From: Methanobrevibacter sp.
GTDB lineage: Archaea; Methanobacteriota; Methanobacteria; Methanobacteriales; Methanobacteriaceae
Assembly: GCA_016291275.1 (NCBI GenBank)
Contig: JAEEWY010000006.1
Span: 1 to 20,554, forward strand
Length of the DNA: 20,554 nucleotides
Reading direction: 5' to 3'
Below, piece by piece: positions 7,229 to 14,478 of the stretch. The notes below the pieces were generated by a model. That model was not told the origin of the DNA and did no database searches. It was given only the letters and a program-made list of their open reading frames with translations. Positions within the stretch are counted from its first letter, which is position 1. Every line of letters starts with the position of its first letter. Made by a program: the position numbers and the translations under genes.

Positions 7229-7948
7229 TTAATGATGATGGTCATGATCATGACTGTGCTCATGGTCATGGTCATGATGATGGTGATGTTCAGCTTCATG
7301 TGCTTTAGCATCTTTAATAGCTTCAATCACTTCATCTAATCCTTTACCTTCTTTTAAACTGGTTGTAATGACTTTAACATCAGGATTAAGTTTTTTAGCA
7401 TCAGCAACCATTTTATCAGTGCTTGCACCAACAGCATCAGCTAAATCAATCTTATTGATGATAATCAAGTCAGAGTCTTTGAAAATGTAAGGGTGTTTTT
7501 CTACAGTATCGTCACCTTCAGTAACACTTACAACAACAATTCTCATATGGGAACCTAATTGGAAGTCAACAGGACAGATTAAATTACCTACATTTTCAAT
7601 GAAAAGATAATCAATATCATCAAGAGGAAGGTCACCTAAACCGTGACTTACCAAATGTGCATCCAAGTGACATTCTGTACCAGTGTTCAATCCTACAACA
7701 GGTGCATTATGGGATTTGATCCTATCAGCATCAAAATCACTGATGATATCTCCAGCGAGTACACCTATCTTTGCATCAAGGTTATCAATCAAGTCTTCAA
7801 TAAGAGCTGTTTTACCAGATCCAATAGCTCCTACGAAGTCTATACAAAATATATCGTGGTCTTCCAATAAATGTAAATTCTTATGTGCTAATCTGTCATT
7901 AGCATCCATAATATTCTTTGCTATCTCTACATCTGCAATCTTATGCAT
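7229..7948 (-). CDS. hypB: Hydrogenase nickel incorporation GTPase HypB, His-rich tail
   Basis: HypB uses GTP to drive nickel loading into [NiFe]-hydrogenases together with HypA. Started at the ATG at 7948-7946, which has AGGTGA upstream, it is 239 aa (MHKIADVEIAK...); a TTG five codons earlier is an alternative. Motifs seen are the P-loop GAIGSGKT (residues 40-47, Lys46), the metal and dimer site Cys93-His94 and Cys125 (NLICPVDFQLGSH), and NKID for guanine recognition. The last 23 residues hold 14 histidines interleaved with Asp and Glu, a nickel-binding tail. In bacterial HypB such a stretch is usually N-terminal. hypA lies 182 bp upstream on the same strand. [NiFe]-hydrogenases are essential to hydrogenotrophic methanogens. 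Confidence 0.95.
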   Translation of the reverse strand: MHKIADVEIAKNIMDANDRLAHKNLHLLEDHDIFCIDFVGAIGSGKTALIEDLIDNLDAKIGVLAGDIISDFDADRIKSHNAPVVGLNTGTECHLDAHLVSHGLGDLPLDDIDYLFIENVGNLICPVDFQLGSHMRIVVVSVTEGDDTVEKHPYIFKDSDLIIINKIDLADAVGASTDKMVADAKKLNPDVKVITTSLKEGKGLDEVIEAIKDAKAHEAEHHHHHDHDHEHSHDHDHHH

Positions 7949-8130
7949 ATGATTCACCTTCAAAACATGTAATTTTATAATAAGTTTAATAATTTTAAAA
8001 ATTTGGACAATATTTTTAGTATTTTATTAAAAAAGTATCAAAATTATCAAAAGAAATATTAATTATTTTAATAGAATTTTCTATTGCGAATTTTAGCCAG
8101 TTTTTGATGAATGTGAAATGAAAATTTTAT

Positions 8131-8514
8131 CTAATTTTCATCATCATCTTTTTCAATGCTGATACTTCTGACAGTGATGTCCTTACCATTCAAGACTTGA
8201 ACCCTATGACTTTCACATTCAGGACATAAGATCATAGGTGCATAGTGGTCACTGTCATCAATGTCACCTATGCCTTCAAAGCCACAATTGTGACATTTAA
8301 TTTCAACATCCACAGTATTGATAATCATCTCAGCGTTTTTAGTAAGTTCTTCCCCTTCACACATAACGCCAAGCATGAATTTTAATTGTTCCGGATTTAA
8401 CATAGCCAATCTTCCAATCTCAACAACTATTTCAGTTACTTCATTTGCATCATTAGCAACTGCAGTGTCATAAACTGTGTTAAAAATCCCTTGAGCCATA
8501 GCAAATTCGTGCAT
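8131..8514 (-). CDS. hypA: Hydrogenase nickel chaperone HypA
   Basis: A 127-aa protein beginning MHEFAMAQGIFNTV. His2 and the following Glu are the conserved nickel-binding N-terminus of HypA. A structural zinc site is formed by CHNC (Cys74, Cys77) and CPEC (Cys97, Cys100). HypA delivers nickel, with HypB, to the large subunit of [NiFe]-hydrogenase in the cytoplasm. GGAG occurs eight bases before the ATG. The C-terminus is strongly acidic (EKDDDEN). It is upstream of hypB on the same strand; the 182-bp gap leaves open whether they share one transcript. A TATA candidate (TTTTATAT on the minus strand at about 8578-8571) would start transcription about 30 bases before the ATG. Confidence 0.95.
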   Translation of the reverse strand: MHEFAMAQGIFNTVYDTAVANDANEVTEIVVEIGRLAMLNPEQLKFMLGVMCEGEELTKNAEMIINTVDVEIKCHNCGFEGIGDIDDSDHYAPMILCPECESHRVQVLNGKDITVRSISIEKDDDEN

Positions 8515-8737
8515 TCAATATCTCCAAATATAAATTAATTAAATTATAATATAATATTTTAATTAATATAATATAAAACTATTGTTAATAAATAAAACAA
8601 TTATTATTTAACTAATTCGTAAGTAATACTTTTTAAAGAATAAATAAAATAAAAAATGGAAATTGGAATTCCATTGATAAAATAAGATTAATTAAATAGA
8701 ATATTGAAATAAAAAAAATAAAAAATATGGATTTTAA

Positions 8738-9658
8738 TTATCTTAAAGCATCAGCAATCAATTTAGCTACAGAAATGCAGCTAACATCTGATTTTAAGGT
8801 ATCTGTACTTGATAAGTCACGAGCTCCTGCAGCCATGATCTTTAAAACAGCATCATTTACAAGAACTGGGTGAACACAGCAGACATCTACAGATTTTGCA
8901 CCATGCTCCTTTAGGATACCTATTGCATTTACAATTGTTCCACCAGTAGCGATAATGTCATCGATGATAACTGCTTCTTTTCCTGCTACAGAATCGATGT
9001 TAACTTTAGAATCCTTTTTAACCTTATCAAGATCCTCTGAATCAAAATCACATTGAACATCAACGATTCTGGTTTCAACCTTGTCAGGACCTAATCTGAC
9101 TTTGCTCATATATGTACAGTTGCAGCCAAGGATTTCAGCTATTTCCTCTGCAAATCCTAAAGCCCCTTTATCTGGAGCAATTATGATAGGGTTTTCCACT
9201 TTGTCAGCAATGTATTCTGCAATTGGTGCCATAGCAGAAAGGTTTGCAGTTGGAATGTTAAAGAAATCTCTGACACTGTCTTCATGCAAGTTGATTGAAA
9301 TGAATTCATCTGCACCGGATTCTTCAATCAAATTGGATACTAATTGAGCAGAAATAGCTTCCCCATCTTTAAATCTTAATTCCTGTCTACCATAACCTAA
9401 ATATGGGACAACCACTTTAATATGCTCTGCACCTAAGTCTTTAAGAGTTCTAAGTATAAATAACAATTCAATTAAATTTTCATCTTGAGGAAAACCTGTT
9501 GATTGAATAACTGTAACATTCTTTTCAACTTCCCCTTTGATTCTAACATACCTTTCTCCATCAGGGAATTTTTTAGTTTCAAGAGGACATAAGGTTTCTC
9601 CTAATTCCTTAGCAACGTTTGCTGCCAATTTTTGTGATGCTGAACCACCAATTATCAA
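8738..9658 (-). CDS. prs: Ribose-phosphate pyrophosphokinase (PRPP synthetase), TTG start
   Basis: Makes PRPP from ribose 5-phosphate and ATP, feeding purine, pyrimidine, histidine and, in methanogens, methanopterin-type synthesis. The preferred start is TTG at 9658-9656: GGTGAT lies four bases before it, the same spacing as in neighbouring genes, and it gives the family N-terminus MIIGGSASQKLA and 306 aa. The in-frame TTG and GTG further up (9670, 9667) overlap the ribosome binding site. Motifs: 'VVPYLGYGRQELRFKDGEAI' (flexible ATP loop), 'APDKGALGFAEEI', and the PRPP loop DDIIATGGT with Asp233-Asp234. The gene is isolated, with a TATA candidate (CATTTATAAAG, minus strand) at about 9740-9730. 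Confidence 0.94.
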   Translation of the reverse strand: MIIGGSASQKLAANVAKELGETLCPLETKKFPDGERYVRIKGEVEKNVTVIQSTGFPQDENLIELLFILRTLKDLGAEHIKVVVPYLGYGRQELRFKDGEAISAQLVSNLIEESGADEFISINLHEDSVRDFFNIPTANLSAMAPIAEYIADKVENPIIIAPDKGALGFAEEIAEILGCNCTYMSKVRLGPDKVETRIVDVQCDFDSEDLDKVKKDSKVNIDSVAGKEAVIIDDIIATGGTIVNAIGILKEHGAKSVDVCCVHPVLVNDAVLKIMAAGARDLSSTDTLKSDVSCISVAKLIADALR

Positions 9659-9893
9659 AATAATCACCAAAAATATTGTCGTTAATCTTAAAATTTTATT
9701 AATTAATCAAATTAATAATATACTAATATCTTTATAAATGTTTATAATTAAATATTACTATTTTAAAAATAGTGAAAATACCAAGAATAAAAAAATAGTG
9801 AAAAGTTAAAAAAAAGTAGAATAATAAAAAAAGTAAAATAAATAAAAAAAGCTAAAATAAAAAGTCAATAAAATCAATGAAAAGATTTATTGA

Positions 9894-9924
9894 AATAAAA
9901 AAAGTTAAAATAAAAAAATAAAAA
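9894..9924 (-). terminator. Poly-T terminator after the polytopic membrane gene
   Basis: Begins about 16 bases after the stop codon at 9940 on the minus strand and contains T runs of 5, 7 and 7. It is base-for-base the same 31-mer as at 7187-7217, and a near copy lies further down at about 9841-9866. It fits archaeal oligo-T termination. Confidence 0.5.
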
Positions 9925-9939
9925 ATAGAAAAATTATTT

Positions 9940-11037
9940 TTATCTGCTTACAGCTTCATTGCTGTCTCTTCTAATGGATACAGTATGAGCCAATACTAAA
10001 GATCCCAAGAACATGAATGTAAGTAAAGCCATACCGTTTACAGTCCTGTTGAATAGGAAAAGACCAATGATAGCTTGAGAAACAAAACCGGTAAGGGAAC
10101 CAATTAAAAGAACCTCTTTACCAAGGTATTTTCTATTTTTACTTTCTCTTTTATGTCTGTATTCTCTTAAAATCAATAATCCAACGATAATTGTTCCTAA
10201 AACTATTAAGAGCAATATCAGGAATGTGAGATATCCAAAGTCATAAGCATAACCAAAAATACCTGGAAGCATATAATCGATTGTATCCTTTCTGGTTACT
10301 AATAGACCAAAGAAGAGAGGGAACGGTAAACCAAACAATAAAATGAATTGCATTGGCAAACTGATATAACCGTCTGCAAATCCGGAACTATTGGACCAGT
10401 AAGAGGATGCAGGATCATGTCCAATTAACCAAGTATTTTCAACTACTAATTTTAAACTGGATAATGAATTTGTTGCAAGTCTTGAAATCCTGAGCACTGG
10501 AGAGAAAACCTCCATACCACTGATTCTTGCAACTATCTCTAATACTCCAAAAGCAACTAATGCAGCTCCAAAGAACATTCCAATTCTTCTCAATGTAAGA
10601 ATGGATTTTTGTCTAAAGGATTTTGAAATAATAGTGTATCCTATGAATAAACCAACAAACCATAATAATAAGAAAGATCTATGCATTGCTCCTCCAAAGA
10701 TAGTAATAGCTGCAAGAAGTATATAAACTATCCTTTTCAGCCGCCCTACATTAACCCCCGACTCTTCCATCACCTTCAGCGAAGCTAATGCAGTTATAAT
10801 AGCTAAAAGAGCAATTGGGCCGAATGGGTGAGTAAATTCATGCTGACCAAATGACAATATCAAGAACGCTAAATCCGCTCCGAATAAAATTGCAAATCCT
10901 CCAGATAAGAATAGTGACAGGAAAGTGACTACACTTAATGAAAAAGGAACTAGATTTAGAACAAATATCATGGTAGCAAGTAAAATCAAACCTACTTCGA
11001 CTATAAGTTGAAAATGATTTTGAGCTATCAATAACAT
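9940..11037 (-). CDS. Conserved polytopic membrane protein, function unknown
   Basis: A 365-aa protein started at ATG 11037-11035 (MLLIAQNHFQ...), which has GTGAT four bases upstream; a TTG four codons earlier is less likely. About ten hydrophobic segments are visible, near residues 10-35, 37-60, 75-95, 105-140 (probably two), 152-175, 225-245, 265-295, 310-330 and 335-355. A longer hydrophilic stretch, about residues 180-220, contains 'GHDPASSYWSNSSGFADGY' and is probably extracytoplasmic. I do not recognise the family. The layout resembles envelope polysaccharide or lipid-handling membrane proteins, but no motif proves this. It follows the small anchored protein at 11290-11772 on the same strand with a 252-bp gap, and its stop is followed by a poly-T tract. 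Confidence 0.75.
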   Translation of the reverse strand: MLLIAQNHFQLIVEVGLILLATMIFVLNLVPFSLSVVTFLSLFLSGGFAILFGADLAFLILSFGQHEFTHPFGPIALLAIITALASLKVMEESGVNVGRLKRIVYILLAAITIFGGAMHRSFLLLWFVGLFIGYTIISKSFRQKSILTLRRIGMFFGAALVAFGVLEIVARISGMEVFSPVLRISRLATNSLSSLKLVVENTWLIGHDPASSYWSNSSGFADGYISLPMQFILLFGLPFPLFFGLLVTRKDTIDYMLPGIFGYAYDFGYLTFLILLLIVLGTIIVGLLILREYRHKRESKNRKYLGKEVLLIGSLTGFVSQAIIGLFLFNRTVNGMALLTFMFLGSLVLAHTVSIRRDSNEAVSR

Positions 11038-11289
11038 GAAATCACACAATAATAATTAATTTTTAAAGTTTTTAATTTATAAATCGAATAATAGATAATC
11101 TTTAAAAAGTCTAAAACAACTTTTAAGATTATATATACATCATTATTTTTATTTAATTAAGTATTTAAATATTAGTAAAATTAGAAAGAATTTTAAAAAT
11201 CATAGAAAAAGAATAATGAAAAATAGAAAAATTAGAAAGAAATAAAAAAGAAAGAGAAAAGTTAGTTTTGAAAAAGAATTCAAAACCAA

Positions 11290-11772
11290 TTAAATTATCA
11301 TGATTTTAATGTTACCTAACAAGATATCCGGAATGATAGGCAATGGGTTTACATGTGTAATACTCATAGCAACAGCATCACCACGGGAGTTTCCTTCAAC
11401 CCAGTCATGTTGACGGATAGTGTCTAGAATATTATCTCCGAAAATATGTGCAGCTGCTTGATCGTTAATGATCACTAAAAGATGAGGGCTTACACCATAA
11501 GTATATTCCATAATCTCTTTTGCATCTTGATAAGGATGATCAGTCATGTAAATGTTATGAAGGGTATGACCATTTGCATTATGTGAACTTCCAGGATAAA
11601 TCCAATTAAATCCTCCGTTTATACTCCACAAAGCAGCCATATCTACTCCAGGAATTGATCCTTCAGTATCATCTTGAGCTAAAATCAATACCCCTGAAAA
11701 TGCGGTTATTGCTAAAAACAAAACAACAATAACAGCTACGATACCAATAGCTCTTTTTAAAGTAGTTGCCAT
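11290..11772 (-). CDS. Membrane-anchored extracytoplasmic protein, function unknown
   Basis: A 160-aa protein started at ATG 11772-11770 (MATTLKRAIGIVAVIVVLFL...), chosen because GGTGGTGAT lies three bases upstream; an upstream in-frame start would place this site inside the gene. Lys6-Arg7 followed by one hydrophobic helix (about residues 8-32) makes a signal anchor or signal peptide with the rest outside the cell. The outer part is about 125 residues, with no cysteines and many Gly, His and Asn residues, including 'GGFNWIYPGSSHNANGHTLH' and 'ITHVNPLPIIPDILLGN'. It ends in a short hydrophobic IKIMII. I do not recognise the family. It lies between lonB and the polytopic membrane gene on the same strand and may work with the latter. 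Confidence 0.7.
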   Translation of the reverse strand: MATTLKRAIGIVAVIVVLFLAITAFSGVLILAQDDTEGSIPGVDMAALWSINGGFNWIYPGSSHNANGHTLHNIYMTDHPYQDAKEIMEYTYGVSPHLLVIINDQAAAHIFGDNILDTIRQHDWVEGNSRGDAVAMSITHVNPLPIIPDILLGNIKIMII

Positions 11773-12042
11773 TTTATCACCACCATAATTTATCAAATTG
11801 ATAAAAATGAATATTTAATATAAATTTACTATAAGATGTTTTTACATCTAATTATTATTATAACACATTTTTAATATATAAACTTTTTGCATATACAACA
11901 ATAAAAATAAGCTAAAATAGCAATTAGAATAGAAAAATAAGTAATAAATAAAAAAATTAGAAAATAAAACTGAAAATTATAAAATTTAAAAATAAAAATA
12001 GAATATTAAAAAAAGAAAATAAAAATAAGAAAAATTTAGAGA

Positions 12043-14154
12043 TTAGTTATGACTTGGATTAGACAAAGCCATAGAGTCAGCAGATACCTTACTGGTTACA
12101 GCACCACTGATTTCTCTCATTTTCTTAATCAATCTTTCCTTTTTGCTACCATTAATCAAGATATTCTCTAAAACATCTTCAATGGTTTCAATAGGAATGA
12201 TTTCAATCATGTCTTCATACTTTTTCTCAAGCATTACGTCATCCATATTGGATTTAGGAAGTAAAACTTTCTTAATGCCTGCTTCTGCTGCTGCTTCAAT
12301 CTTAGCAGTAGCTCCACCAATAGGCATTACATCTCCACGAACGCTTAATGAACCTGTGAGTGCAACAGATTGATCAATAGGAATTCCTTCAACAGCAGAA
12401 ATTACAGCTGCAGTTATTGAAACACTTGCACTGTCTCCTTCAACTCCATCATAACTTTGGAGGAACTGAACATGAATATCGTGATTGGAAATGTCAACTT
12501 GGGTGTATTTCTTAATGATTGCACTTACATTCTGAACTGAATCCAATGCAATTTCTCCAAGCTTACCTGTTACGATAATCTTACCTTCATTCTTGCTGTT
12601 TGCAGGAGCCATTTCAGCAGCGATTGGCATAACAATACCACTTCTGTCACCCATAACCGCTAAACCATTGACCATACCGATTTTTCCACCAGATGAATGG
12701 AATACACTGTATTCTTTTCTTTGGATAATGGATCTGTCAACAATTTGCTGTTCTAATGTTCTTGCAAATCTTTTAGCAGTTACAACATGCTCAGCAGTTA
12801 CTAAATCTGCACCTTCCTCAATAGCTACATCTCCAGAGGAACGTACTAAACCACCTAACTCTCTTAATCTAAGAGTCAATGCGTTTTTTCTGCCTGCTCT
12901 ACGTTTAGCTTCCAAAATGATTTCGTCAAGTGCATCAGTTGCAAAGTGTGGAATTCTTCCATCATTCTTGACTTCCTGAGCTACGAATTGGACAAGTTTT
13001 TTTCTGTTTTCTTCAGTGTCTTCCATATAGTCTTTCATAAAGACTTCGTAACCGTATCCTCTGATTCTTGAACGCATTGCAATGTGCATGCCTTCGAGAA
13101 CTTGAATGTTACCGGAAGCTACAAGAACAAAATCACAAGGAACTGCTTGAGAACGAACCATTGCACCACTGCTGTTTTCACTTTGACCAGTGATTGCATA
13201 TTTTTTCTCTTGCATTGCAGATAAGAGCTCTTGTTGGGTTTTCATGCTCATTGTACCTATTTCGTCAATGTATAAAACCCCTTTATGTGCCTTATGGATC
13301 ATTCCGCTTTCAACACGTTCGTGTGCAGGGGTTCCAAGACCACCGGATTGGTAAGGGTCGTGTCTTACATCACCAAGCAATGCACCTGCATGAGCACCAG
13401 TAGCATCCATAAATGGTGCAAATCTTTTATCTCCATTGTTCACTAACAATTTTGGAGCGCTATTGGATACTTTAGGCTTGATTTGCATTGAAATAAATAT
13501 AACAAGAAGTGCAGCAATAATAGCTTCAAATATTCTTTGATACATTAATCCAAGAACGAAAATAGCTGCAGTGACGAACATGGTAATCATCATCTTTTTC
13601 TCATCACCGCTTTTGGCATTAGCCTTGTTTGCCTTAACTATCTTTTTACCTTGACCTGCTGGCACGGTTCTAATCAATGGATAATTGCTGTCTTCTGGAT
13701 TTGGATAAACCAATACATCCTGAAGAACTTCAGGAGGCAATAATTCAGCCATACCCTTAGCTAACATTGACTTACCTACACCAGGGTCACCAATAAGAAG
13801 AACATTTCTTCTTTGTTTTGCTGCCTTTTTAATAGTCTCAACAGACTCTTCATGACCAATGACCTGATCAATAAGCAAAGGAGGCACTTCTATATCAGCA
13901 GTATTTGAAATTGACTCATAATCAAGCATAGGTTTGATTCTGCGGTTTCCTTCATCATCTTCAACAAATTCGACTTCAAGGGAATCCTTTTCTTCAGACT
14001 TGGTTTCTGCAATTTCTTCAACTGCATCAGCATCAGCAACATCATCAGCTTCTTCAGCTTCATCAATTATATTGTCTTCTACAGAAGAGTCTACGATTTC
14101 TTCTTTAGACTCTAACTCTTCTACTTCTGTAGCCATTACTTTATCTTCTTCCAT
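12043..14154 (-). CDS. lonB: Membrane-bound archaeal Lon protease (LonB)
   Basis: A 703-aa ATP-dependent serine protease that degrades misfolded or regulatory proteins at the membrane. The ATG at 14154-14152 is chosen because AGGAGGT lies five bases upstream. In order: an acidic low-complexity extension (residues 1-69), an AAA+ domain with Walker A GDPGVGKS (Lys128), two adjacent membrane helices inserted in the AAA+ domain (about 188-230), Walker B LYIDEIG (Asp297-Glu298), and the protease domain with Ser575 in GDSAS and Lys618 in GGATAKIE. The Ser-Lys spacing of 43 is that of Lon dyads. Membrane insertion between Walker A and B is typical of archaeal LonB. The acidic extension makes it longer than the LonB proteins I know (about 620-650). 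It is divergent from cobQ. Confidence 0.95.
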   Translation of the reverse strand: MEEDKVMATEVEELESKEEIVDSSVEDNIIDEAEEADDVADADAVEEIAETKSEEKDSLEVEFVEDDEGNRRIKPMLDYESISNTADIEVPPLLIDQVIGHEESVETIKKAAKQRRNVLLIGDPGVGKSMLAKGMAELLPPEVLQDVLVYPNPEDSNYPLIRTVPAGQGKKIVKANKANAKSGDEKKMMITMFVTAAIFVLGLMYQRIFEAIIAALLVIFISMQIKPKVSNSAPKLLVNNGDKRFAPFMDATGAHAGALLGDVRHDPYQSGGLGTPAHERVESGMIHKAHKGVLYIDEIGTMSMKTQQELLSAMQEKKYAITGQSENSSGAMVRSQAVPCDFVLVASGNIQVLEGMHIAMRSRIRGYGYEVFMKDYMEDTEENRKKLVQFVAQEVKNDGRIPHFATDALDEIILEAKRRAGRKNALTLRLRELGGLVRSSGDVAIEEGADLVTAEHVVTAKRFARTLEQQIVDRSIIQRKEYSVFHSSGGKIGMVNGLAVMGDRSGIVMPIAAEMAPANSKNEGKIIVTGKLGEIALDSVQNVSAIIKKYTQVDISNHDIHVQFLQSYDGVEGDSASVSITAAVISAVEGIPIDQSVALTGSLSVRGDVMPIGGATAKIEAAAEAGIKKVLLPKSNMDDVMLEKKYEDMIEIIPIETIEDVLENILINGSKKERLIKKMREISGAVTSKVSADSMALSNPSHN

Positions 14155-14478
14155 ATAAAACCTCCTAAATATTTTCATTTTACTTAATTTCTAGTTAATA
14201 TGACACATTGTTTTTTAAATAAAGTTTTAAATTTATAAATTACCTCATATTTCACCAATAATTCATTAATATTTCATTATATTAATATATATTAAACTAC
14301 ATGCTTAATAACTTTATGATTTTAGTTATATAAAAAGGTTTGTATTTTAGTAACTTTTATTAACTAAAATAAGCGAACATGAAAATCAAAAAATTAATCC
14401 CAAGATAATCAAATCAAATAAAACTTATATTTTATAAAAAACAAATGAAACTAATATACAAGAATTTTGGGTAAGATT
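14155..14478. other. Divergent lonB/cobQ spacer with repeated ATTTTAGTWA motif
   Basis: No gene is visible in these 324 bases. The leftward lonB promoter may use TTTATAAATTT (minus strand, about 14242-14230) and the rightward cobQ promoter CTTATATTTTAT (about 14424-14435), both placed sensibly for TATA boxes. Between them, ATTTTAGTTA (14319-14328), ATTTTAGTAA (14344-14353) and the inverted copy TTAACTAAAAT (14360-14370) recur; the last two form a perfect 9-bp inverted repeat with an 11-base loop (14343-14371). No cobalamin riboswitch was recognised. Confidence 0.45.

Noticed and set aside
7229..7300. Short repeated catgat units as a CRISPR-like or satellite array
   Set aside because: They are in frame and encode the histidine-rich tail of HypB.
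8527..8601. A/T palindromes and ATTGTT...AACAAT upstream of hypA as a nickel operator
   Set aside because: They do not match the known NikR-type site, and A/T-only palindromes are expected often in this spacer.
11290..11320. Truncation of the small anchored protein at its hydrophobic C-terminus
   Set aside because: No continuing homologous frame is visible after the stop, so there is no evidence of a frameshift.
12143..12979. Long plus-strand open frames opposite lonB, and similar frames opposite other genes
   Set aside because: They mirror genes with clear motifs, lack suitable ribosome binding sites, and have serine/isoleucine-rich products typical of antisense frames.
14155..14478. A cobalamin riboswitch before cobQ
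   Set aside because: No B12-box-like or other structured G/C-containing RNA is visible; the leader from the predicted promoter is only about 20 bases.
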